DNA of 37,415 bases. It comes from Ophiostoma sp. CBS 140.51 (Eukaryota; Ascomycota; Sordariomycetes; Ophiostomatales; Ophiostomataceae). Positions 10,127-18,746 of this stretch are shown in pieces. The stretch lies in the NCBI GenBank assembly GCA_029298735.1, contig JANSLP010000315.1:1-37415 (forward strand), written 5' to 3'. How positions within the stretch are numbered: position 1 is the stretch's first letter; every line of letters starts with the position of its first letter. The position numbers and the translations under genes are program-made. The notes under the pieces were generated by a model. That model saw only the letters and a program-made list of their open reading frames with translations, had not been told where the DNA came from and did no database searches.

Positions 10127-12799
10127 ATGGCGATCCATCCGGCAAGAAGACGGTTCAGGGATCGCCAAGAAGCCAATAGAAGGGCAGCATCCGAGGCTGA
10201 GCAAGCTGATGCCGCGGGTGGTCAAGAAGAAGCTACTGTCGCAAATAACACAAACGAGGCGAATGCCACGAATAACACAAATGGAGACCTTTACTCGACA
10301 CAGACCGACTTCCCGCCAAGTCAAAAGAGAATTCGACGGGACGATGACTACGACTTCGACAGCCAAAGCGTGGTGGAGGAGGAGTACCTGCGCCGGCGTC
10401 TGGCGTCCACCCCTCCAGGCGACCACAGACTCAGAGATCCACGAGACAGAGTTGACCTCTCTGAGACGCCCGTGCCATTCCGCGATGACTGGTCCGACCC
10501 CGACACGGCCAGCATCGCCTCACACGACTCAGATGATCTGGCGGCTCGCCGGCCCAACCGCTGGCGCGGCAACCCCCGCGCCTGGCAGCACATCACCGAG
10601 CTTGATCGCGCCGTGATCAATGCCATGGGCCGCACGCGCGACCATGACCTTGCTGCGCACCTCTACAACGCGTTTCGCATGAAGCAGGCGGTCAACCCGA
10701 CGGACCCTGCTGCCTGGGGGCCCAAAGCCTACTGGACGGCGTGGCCACTGCGGTTGCGCGACTACTTGGGGTTGAACGTGTTCGACGACAACAGCAATCA
10801 CAATGCCATCGGTGCTGCATTACAGGCCAAAGCTGGCTATGGTCCTAATCCAAACGACCCACCAATCTTCCACACCCACGAGCCTCCCTTCGAGAGCCGA
10901 CCCAGTGGGGCCCTCGAAGAGATACTGACGGCCACCATTCAGCGGGTAGCCCGTGAGCAATTCTATTTGAGACAGCAGATGCAGCAGCAGGCACAAAAGG
11001 AGACATGTTCTGGTCAGTCTGAAGAGAACAACGGCACGGAAGCAGCCATGCCCGAGCCTGCGACGACGATCACGGAAACCGCGGCGGCTGACACTCCCGA
11101 TGCGACCGACACCGATGATGCTCCAGCCGTGATCCTCGCTGACGACGAGCTGGCGGCCGATCTATTGCAGCCGAGCGTCCGCCATCTGCTCGCCCAGGTC
11201 GACAAGGTCCTTTCGATCCTGCACAATACACGCGTTGCTACAGCTGCCATTGGTGAGGACAGCGAATCAATCTTAGCAGCACGGTCCCGGCGCCAACGAT
11301 CACCATCCGCGGACCCGGGCACAGGTACAGGAGTACGGCAGGTTGCCCGGCGGCGACCACCCCCACCAAGCAAGCATCGACTCTACCGTCGACCTAGAGA
11401 CTGGGTGTCCAGGCCTAAGCTGATGACAGCAATAACACGGGAAGTCAAGTGGGAGAGGCCGTATTTTCTAGATATCGTTTTCCGACCAGAAGAAGTAGCG
11501 TCTCCTCATTATCAGAGGACAAATCCGAAACCGGCACCTCCCAAGCCGAAAGAGGTTGGCGGGCGTGGACGGCCAGCAAAGAAGCGGGAGCGGCTGCCGG
11601 GCGAGACAGAGAAGCAGTTTATCATCCGCATTGCCCGGCAAGCACACCGACGCCTTCCTTACTTTTCTGACGATGAAGAGGACAAGGAGGGTAAGGGCGG
11701 CAGGAAAGAGAGCAAGGCTAGCAATGTCAGCAAGGTCATCAAGGAGATCAAAAAGGAGGAGCAAGAAACGCCGCGGCGGAAAGAGACAGTGGTCCCTGTG
11801 CCGGTTATTGCCAACCAAAGCAAAAGTAAAACAGCGAGTTCCCCGGCACGGCAAAGACGAGTCTCGTTTGCCGAAAATGTCGACAGCCCCGCCACCAAGC
11901 CCAAGGCCATGAAGGAATCCAGTTTCGACGGTGATAGTGATACTGACGACACCAACGGTGGTCACGAGAGCGACTGGCAGCGGGGAGACGAAGAGACCAA
12001 CGCCCAAAAACAAAAGCGCACCATCTCCGCTACAAAGGGCCGGCCGACCGACAAGACTATGGCCCGCTGGCCGCTACGCGACTGGACCGATGTTCTGGGT
12101 GCAGCTGCCCTCAGCGGCGGTTTCAGCCCCGAGGTTCTGGCCCGCGCGACCCAGCGCTGCTCCGACTTGTTTGGCCAGAGCATGTCAATGGATACACTCG
12201 CTGGTGTCGAGCTCGGAAGGGACGAATACCCGGAAAACTACGTGCAGTATCATGCCACTCACAAGGCCCCACTGTCCGTAGACCGTCACGTCTACACCCC
12301 TGGAGCGGCAGGCCCATATCCGGGTCTGTCCGAGTTGCCCGACGAGATTGATACGACGGCACTGGAAGATGTCACCGTTGCAGTGCAGAGGACCCGAGTC
12401 CGGCGACTAGACCGACTTGCAAAGCGGCAAGCGTTTATCGAGGAAAGACTGGGGGGATTGGCGAGGCAGGATGGCCAGCCAGATGCGGCAGGCCAAGAAG
12501 GGGCTATTGACGGTGATAGCGACGACGACAACGACCCCCGTGATGCACAGTCCCGGCCCCAGTCGACCTCCGCCATCCCTCTGCCGGTCGTTCCCGGAGC
12601 ACCATCGACGGCAACCAAACGCAGGTCTGGTACGCAGCCAAGATCCACACCCACCGTCTGGTACTGCCCGCGTCCCAACTGCCCGCGTGCCGTGGATGGT
12701 TTCACGAGACGGCCGAACATGAAGCGCCATCTAAAGCTGATGCATAACATAATCTGCGGCGATGGTGAAAAGATAGTGACACCACCAACTCTGCCGTAG
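10127..12799 (+). CDS. RRN9: Rrn9-domain protein with C-terminal C2H2-like zinc finger (Pol I initiation factor candidate)
   Basis: One open frame of 890 residues. The N-terminal part resembles the fungal Rrn9 domain: EEEYLRRRLAS at about 84-94, then a Trp-rich block (RRPNRWRGNPRAWQHITELD near 141-160, HLYNAFRMK near 180, YWTAWPLRLRDYLG near 202-215). Rrn9 is a subunit of the upstream activation factor that binds the rDNA upstream element and recruits core factor for RNA polymerase I. The middle (about 270-800) is low complexity with alternating acidic, basic and Ser/Thr-rich tracts, so largely disordered. The C-terminus (about 844-876) carries a C2H2-like finger: Cys-x4-Cys, 15 residues, His-x4-His, with the F-x5-M-x2-H core. 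The helical spacing is normal but the Cys-to-His spacing is long. I infer Rrn9 from motif pattern only; a different DNA-binding nuclear protein is possible. It follows NOP7 on the same strand. Confidence 0.65.
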   Translation: MAIHPARRRFRDRQEANRRAASEAEQADAAGGQEEATVANNTNEANATNNTNGDLYSTQTDFPPSQKRIRRDDDYDFDSQSVVEEEYLRRRLASTPPGDHRLRDPRDRVDLSETPVPFRDDWSDPDTASIASHDSDDLAARRPNRWRGNPRAWQHITELDRAVINAMGRTRDHDLAAHLYNAFRMKQAVNPTDPAAWGPKAYWTAWPLRLRDYLGLNVFDDNSNHNAIGAALQAKAGYGPNPNDPPIFHTHEPPFESRPSGALEEILTATIQRVAREQFYLRQQMQQQAQKETCSGQSEENNGTEAAMPEPATTITETAAADTPDATDTDDAPAVILADDELAADLLQPSVRHLLAQVDKVLSILHNTRVATAAIGEDSESILAARSRRQRSPSADPGTGTGVRQVARRRPPPPSKHRLYRRPRDWVSRPKLMTAITREVKWERPYFLDIVFRPEEVASPHYQRTNPKPAPPKPKEVGGRGRPAKKRERLPGETEKQFIIRIARQAHRRLPYFSDDEEDKEGKGGRKESKASNVSKVIKEIKKEEQETPRRKETVVPVPVIANQSKSKTASSPARQRRVSFAENVDSPATKPKAMKESSFDGDSDTDDTNGGHESDWQRGDEETNAQKQKRTISATKGRPTDKTMARWPLRDWTDVLGAAALSGGFSPEVLARATQRCSDLFGQSMSMDTLAGVELGRDEYPENYVQYHATHKAPLSVDRHVYTPGAAGPYPGLSELPDEIDTTALEDVTVAVQRTRVRRLDRLAKRQAFIEERLGGLARQDGQPDAAGQEGAIDGDSDDDNDPRDAQSRPQSTSAIPLPVVPGAPSTATKRRSGTQPRSTPTVWYCPRPNCPRAVDGFTRRPNMKRHLKLMHNIICGDGEKIVTPPTLP

Positions 12800-13318
12800 C
12801 GAGGCCAGTCGTGAAGGTGTCACTGCCAGTGGCTTCTGTTTACATGGGATCTTAGAAGCATCTTCTGTACTTTAACAAATAATATGTAATGATAACGAAT
12901 CATGATAAGTTTCTACTTCTGTATTGTTCCAAATTTTTATTCCACATGATTTCACTTTGCTTTTGCCCTTTCCTCGAAGTACAATGCTTGTCTTATTTTA
13001 TTTATCATACTTATACACATGCATCGGCTCCTCCCCTTCTTTAATCGTCGTCCTTCTCGCACAAAGCATCTCCCGTCTGTCTCTACATGGTCTATTTTGG
13101 CCTTCCTCCTTTGCTGGTTCCATCAAATGAAAAAAAAGTATACACATATAACGACAGAAACGAAAAAAAAAAAGACACAAGAAAGCAAGATGACAAAAGA
13201 AATAGAACAAGAATAAAAGAACAGATAAAAGGAGACAAAAGATTAAAACAAATGGGAATGAAGAGCACCTCCCATATCCCTGTCCATGCACCCATCTAAT
13301 GGCCAGAAGAAAGAACCC
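12800..13318. other. Convergent 3' intergenic region RRN9/MIC60
   Basis: 519 nt between convergent genes. T-rich up to about 13000, then A-rich from 13130 to 13260 (runs of A at 13130-13137 and 13165-13174), which fits 3' ends on the two strands. No gene is seen. Confidence 0.5.
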
Positions 13319-15540
13319 TTACCGGCTCTTCTCCAGCTGCAGACTCCGTAACCGGGCCTCGGCGGTAATGACATCCAGTGCCTGCTGCACCTCAAGAACC
13401 TTGCGCACCTCGCCCAGCCAGTCGCGGCTCAGCGTCTTGGCCCAGCCCTTGAGGCCGTTCATCTCGCGTGCCGCACCATCCAGGTTGCCTTCCTCAAGGA
13501 AGGCCTGCGTACGCGTCAGGATGGTCTCGACGTTGGCATCGTCCGAGTCGTTCGCCGTCGTGTTCGAGGCCGTCGTCGCGGCCGAAGCACCACCAGCTGA
13601 GGCGCCCTGCTTGCGGAACAGGACCTTGCTCAACACGTAGCTCGAGGCGTGGCTGGCGACACCCGCATCCTCAGGCAGCAGCGAAGCTTTGCGCACCTCG
13701 CCGGCCACGCGGCGGAAACGGTCAATCAGCTCCGAGGTGGTGGCAATGCCACGCTGGTAGGCAGCAGGCGGGATCGAGGCGATGGCGGCGTCGACGACAG
13801 CGTCGCCTGTAGCAATCTCCTTGACGGCCACCAGCTCCTTGACAAACGGCCGCAGCACGGGCTGCGAGCCGCCTTGGCTGGCAGTAGCGTCCTCGTCGGC
13901 CAGGCGGGCGCGGACGGCGTCCATGGCGACGTGCAGCTGCTGGGCGCGCTGGCTGGCGTCAACGACCTCGGTCCAGCCGGCCGTCAGGCGCTCAAGGTCG
14001 GCCACAGACGACGACAGCTCGTTCAGCTTGCCGAGGCGGCCGTTGCGCTCCGTCTCGACGCGGTCGCGCAGCTCATCGGCAAACTGCTGGGTCATCTGCA
14101 CGGCCTGCTCAATCAGCTTGTTCTGCAGCTTCTCCTCACTGAGCTGACGCTCACGCGCCGTAGCGAGCTCCAGACGAGCGTCGTAGCTGGTGCGCACGGC
14201 AGCCATCTGCTCGTCAAACTCGGCGCGCCACTGGGCCTCCTGTGCCGCCATGGCGGACTCCACACGGGCCACCAGGTCCTGTGCGGCAGCGTCGAAGCTG
14301 GCGGTGCGTGCCTCCACCTGGGCGGCAGCATCCTTCTCAGCCTCCGTGCGAATGTCCTTGATCTTGCGGCCGACCTTGTTGACTTGCTCCTTGGCCTTCC
14401 CGATCGTGGCGGCGTACTTGGCATTAGCCTTGTCGGCATTAACGACGGTGATGATGTCGTTTAGCAGGCGCACAACATCCTGCACGACCGGCTCAGTCGC
14501 ATCCTGAACGGCGAGCGGGTCAATGGGCGATGCAGGAGGCCAACGCGACGGCTCGTCGACCTCAGGCGCGCGGAACGCGGGTGCGGCCGGGGCAGCAGCA
14601 GTCTTGTCATCTTTGGCGTCCTTGGTGTTGGTAATCACAGCAGCCTCGGCCGCGCTCGTCACAGGGGTGTCGACAATGGCCTTCTTGGCTCTCGTGGGAT
14701 TCTCAGCCTTGGCCGGGACAGCAGGAGCAGCCGGAGCGTCACCGCCCTTCTTGGCAGGGGAAGCATCGCTGCGAGCACTGCTCTTCTTGGGCACGGCAGC
14801 CGACTGGCGGCTGGTCTCGATATCGGCCACGCGCCACGAGGCACCGCTCTGGGCGGGCACGCGGACGTCAGCACCTGTGTCGCGGGGCTTGTTGCCACCA
14901 ACGCGGTCGGCAATGTTGGGGAAGCGTTTCCGGAAGTCGAGCTCCTCGAGGTAGAGCACGGCCTGCTCGCCGTAGGGGATGTACTCGGTGAAGAAGTCGT
15001 GGAAGTTGTCATTAATGCGTGAGTACCACACGCCGCCGCCGAATGCCAGCGCACCCAGGATGGACAGCGTCAGCACGTAGTTGCGCAGCTTGCGGAAGAA
15101 ACCACCCTTTCGCCGGGGAGGAGCCGAGCCGGCAGCGCCAGCAGCAGCAGCGGAAACGGAGGCAGTCGGTTGCGGCGGAGGCGGTGGAGGGGGTGTCAAT
15201 GGCACGCTGTCTGTAGAAACGGGTGCAGAGGTGGTCGTAGGAGGCGGCGGCACGGGGCTCGAGGCAGCTGTTCTCGTCTCGGAAGCCGGCAGGACAGGGG
15301 GCTTCGGAGCATCGGCATAGAATCTCTGTAGGCAAATGGGGGCATCAATTAGTCTCCAAAACCAAATCCATACATGGACGACAAGCTTGCCATGGCTGGC
15401 ATGGGTCTTCAACAAGCTCAACGTACCTGGCTGGCACCAACAACGCGCCATGTGCGGGCAGACGCGGCGGATGCAGAAGCTGTCGCGGCCATGTGCCGGC
15501 TGCCCAGAGCTCGTGCTGAGCGCAGAGACGTGCGAAGCAT
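13319..15540 (-). CDS. MIC60: MICOS complex subunit Mic60 (mitofilin/Fcj1)
   Basis: Exon 1 is 15427-15540 (38 codons) and exon 2 is 13319-15325, split by a 101-nt intron (CAG/GTACGT...CTACAG/AGA) in phase 0; the product is 706 residues. The N-terminus (MLRTSLRSARALGSRHMAA, Arg/Ser/Ala-rich with no acidic residue) is a typical mitochondrial presequence. A Pro-rich spacer leads to one membrane segment at about 120-140 (YVLTLSILGALAFGGGVWYS), followed by NDNFHDFFTEYIPYGEQAVL and DFRKRFPN, a well conserved Mic60 stretch. A long coiled coil occupies about 340-500, and the C-terminal mitofilin signature about 560-690. Mic60 sits in the inner membrane facing the intermembrane space, shapes crista junctions and contacts the SAM complex. 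Without the intron, the frame upstream of exon 2 reads through as unrelated sequence, so the spliced start is preferred. Confidence 0.93.
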
Positions 15541-16631
15541 TGTGGCGGATGAAAGGAAACGAAGGTGACAAAAAGAAGACAATTCGAAACGCAGAGGGAA
15601 ATGCAGATGGCGAAACGAACGACGATGTGAGAAAAGGGGCGGCGTTGTGATGGATGGCCGAATGGAAAAAGCGTCAATTCGATGCGTCAATGCGTCGAAA
15701 TGGTTAGTTTTTCGAGATGAGGCAGCGTCGCGTGTGGTGCAACTAATGTTGGTAGGAGCGTATGGGATGGCACTTTCCGTCCAGTCAGGCTAGTTTTTTT
15801 TCCTGGAGCTGGGTCACCCCTTCCCTTCTTGCCATTTCCTTGCTCGAAAAAATGACGGATGAGGGATAAAGTTAGCTCGGCAATAAGGGAACGCATTTAA
15901 ATTAATTCGCAAAATAAATACTAAAATAAACCCTAGCTTCAGTGGTTGCAAACGTGTTGTAGGCCTTGTTTGTTGCTCTACAGTGAGTGTAATTTGTAGC
16001 TGAAGAATTCTGTCAAGCAGGCAAGAGCACTTGTACCAAGCAAAGACTCAGTTTACAACGGACTAGGAGATGATAAAGAAGCAACCCGATGAACAATAGA
16101 AAGATCGGACAAGAAAAAACCACGACATTTCCAGACGTTTCCAGACACGAGTGCCGATACTGCTGTAATATGGTAACCAGGCGTCCCAAAGTAGAGCTAC
16201 AAAATTTATCGAAGTGAATGCAAGTCTTGGAATGGTATTGGCAAAGCAAACAGTAGAGAACTGGAAACTAATAGGCAAAAGAAAGTATGATGAACGCAAT
16301 GGAAAGAAAACAAATAAATAGCAGGACAAAGTAGAGTGAACAGAAGCACCAGGATGTAAACGAGAAAAAGAATAGAGAAAAAAAAGAAGAAAGAGAAGAA
16401 GAAGAAAACACGAAAAAGCAGACAATTATAATGACAGAGTACTCCTTCTCTGGGTGGCCAGTCTATATTGCGTGTCCCCGTTGCTCTGCCCCGTCATCGC
16501 CCACATTTGTAATATTAATATCGACAACCAGTCTGCTGCCCCAAGTCCTCGTAACTCGCATGCTCACGTCTCTCTGTCGGAGAAGAGACCTGTGTGGCCT
16601 CCTCATCTCGCCTTTGGCTCGCTTCGACCGC
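15541..16631 (-). promoter_or_regulatory. MIC60 upstream region and 3' end of the RAB5-like gene
   Basis: 1.09 kb between two minus-strand genes. The part next to MIC60 (15541-15680) is purine-rich on the + strand, so the transcript leader is pyrimidine-rich. 15895-15940 is AT-rich. 16370-16420 is an almost pure purine tract on the + strand and gives a hydrophobic but low-complexity minus-strand frame, which I do not accept as a gene. Confidence 0.45.
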
Positions 16632-17497
16632 TTAGCAGGCGCAGTTACCTGCGGCTTGCGTGTTAGAGCCTTCAGGTGCGAGGCTGACGCCTGGCCGCTG
16701 GCCAGGCCGGGCACGGCCGCCAGCACCGACCTGATCGGTCGGCAGCTTCTTTGCTATCGCAGTAAACAACTCCTTGACGTTCTCGGCGGTCTTGGCGGAC
16801 GTCTCGAAAAAGAGCAGGCCAGCCTCCTTAGCGTAGGCTTCGGCGTCGGCGGTAGGGATGGCGCGCTTGTCGGGCTGCTCGGCGACGAGATCGAGCTTGT
16901 TTCCGGCGAGTGCGATGATGATGTTCTCGTTGGCCTGGCGCTGAAGTTCCTTGACCCAGGCCTTGGCCTTGTCGAGGGAGGACTGAGAGCGTTAGCGAAT
17001 GCGCGAGCGAAGAAGAGAGAAAGAGAAAAGAGAAGAATGCAAGCAAAGTGAGGTGAGATGGGAACAAGGCGAGCGAAGCGAGGATAAAAAATACTTACGG
17101 CTTGGGTGATGTCGTAGACGACAACGGCGCAGTTGGCGTTGCGGTAGTACATGGGGGCCAGAGACTTGTAGCGTTCCTGGCCGGCGGTGTCCCAGATCTC
17201 AAACTTGACGGTGGTGGCCTCGTCGAGCGAGATGGTCTGTGTCAAGAAGGCGGCGCCGATGGTTGACTCGCGGTAGGAGTCGAACTGGTCCTTGACGAAA
17301 CGGAGGACGATAGAGCTCTGCATGTGTTAGTTGGTGGCCTGTGATCTTCGGGTCTTCGACAGGCTTCAATGCCCACCAGCCTCACATGGAAATGGAAAAC
17401 GCACCTTTCCGACGGCGGACTCGCCAAGCAGCACCAGCTTGAACTGCGCAAAGCGGTTGTTCAGGCCGCGAGCGCCAGGGGGACCACGTGCAGCCAT
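16632..17497 (-). CDS. VPS21: Rab5-family small GTPase (Vps21/Ypt51/Ypt5 type)
   Basis: Three exons on the minus strand: 17405-17497, 17099-17317 and 16632-16982. The introns are 87 nt (GTGCGT...TGCAG) and 116 nt (GTAAGT...CTCAG), both phase 0, giving 220 residues. All GTPase motifs are present: P-loop GESAVGK (25-31), switch I with the Rab5-specific STIGAAFLTQT (49-59), WDTAGQERY (73-81, catalytic Gln78), NKLD (132-135) and ETSAK (164-168). The C-terminus ends Cys-Ala-Cys, a CXC signal for double geranylgeranylation. Rab5 proteins mark early endosomes, recruiting Vps34 PI3-kinase and the CORVET tether. The name VPS21 is by family; fungi may hold more than one Rab5 paralogue. It is divergent from SAC1 across 1.25 kb. 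Confidence 0.94.
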
Positions 17498-18746
17498 GGC
17501 GGTGATGTGTGGGTGGGCGGCGGTGAAGTAAGGTGGAAGGAGAGTTTCGAGAGATCGATATCGTCGCGATGGCAGGCGATGAAGAGAAGAAAGATCAGTC
17601 TACTGTGTCGTGGAGTAGACGTTACGACCGTTGTGTTGGAGGACGAAGAGGGGGACGGTGATCGGCGAATGCAAGACGATGGTGATGATGAAATGCGTGG
17701 CGAGACGTTTTGGCGTGTGCGTGCGCCGGGTCGGAGAATAGAAAAAAGACGGGAAGCCGGAAAGTGAGGCTATCAAACCGTTCAAGTGACTAGGCGGTGA
17801 TGCGGTGGCCGTCGATGTTCAGACGTAAAAGGCAGGTACGAGGCGTGTGAAGCGTTTGATGAAGTATCACCAGGAACAGGAGGAAAGAGCGATCGGGGGT
17901 AGTGGTACAATGTTGGAATGTTGGTTGGCTCGTGGTCTGGCGAGATTGTTAGATTGTTGGGAAGGGGCGACCCAGAAGGAAATTGGTGCTTTCGTGGATG
18001 CCTTGGAGAGCGGCGTCAGGACCTGGCAGTTGCTGGGCTCAACTGGGGGCCAGTGACAAGGGGAACTGGAAACAGTGCAAAATAGAGGGGCTGAGCGCCT
18101 GGCGCCTGCCTAGTTCCGTCGTCACAGCGCCGTGGCTGCCCGCACCTGCCCTAAATTCCAGGTTTCTCAGTCAGCCAGTCAGCTGCCGCTTCCCCCAATA
18201 TCGGACGAGAAACCATTTGCACGTGACGACGCCAGGCCCGCTCGGCGCCCAGCTTCTTGTAGAAGTGGGGCGCTTCCTCCCGTTTGGGACGGCAGTCGGC
18301 CAATAGAAAGTGCGTATGGGGCACCTGCCAGTTGGGTGACGACACCAGGGAGCGAGGAAACAGCGCCAGGCGGGCCAGGCTTTGACAGCTGTTATTGGGG
18401 CAATTGGGGATTGCGCTATTCTGGTGTACGTGTTTGCTACGCACCAAAAGGGGACACTGCGATGCCAAATCGTGCGTCGATGCTTCACACTTCCCAATAT
18501 CCACGCAATTTATATATCGGACCATTCTTTCCACCACGAACTCCCGCCATCCTCTCGTCTAGCTGAGAAGCTTCCCTGAGCAATTCTTGACACCGCCTGT
18601 GGCCTTTTTTCTGATTCCTGGCCCCTACCCTGGCAATAGCGGCGTCAAAACAACAAAACAGCTCGGATCCAGCTTTAGCATCGACATCAGCTTCGTGACA
18701 GCGACAGCTTTCTCTCCTTCCCATCACCCCCTCGCCCACCCTCACG
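17498..18746. promoter_or_regulatory. Long divergent promoter RAB5-like/SAC1
   Basis: 1.25 kb between two divergent start codons, probably containing both promoters and long leaders. 17600-17900 is purine-rich on the + strand (the RAB5 leader side). 18600-18746 is C/T-rich on the + strand (the SAC1 leader side). GCACGTGAC at 18220-18228 is a bHLH-type core near the middle. No credible ORF is seen; several frames are open by chance in the GC-rich centre. Confidence 0.5.

Noticed and set aside
13649..14464. 271-codon + strand frame within MIC60
   Set aside because: Antisense shadow of the Mic60 coiled coil; no independent features.
15326..15571. N-terminal extension of the MIC60 exon 2 frame without splicing
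   Set aside because: The extension lacks a presequence and reads through a clear GT-AG intron; the spliced exon 1 gives a proper mitochondrial targeting peptide.
16063..16425. 120-codon hydrophobic minus-strand frame
   Set aside because: Low-complexity Leu/Phe/Ser run produced by the complement of a purine tract.
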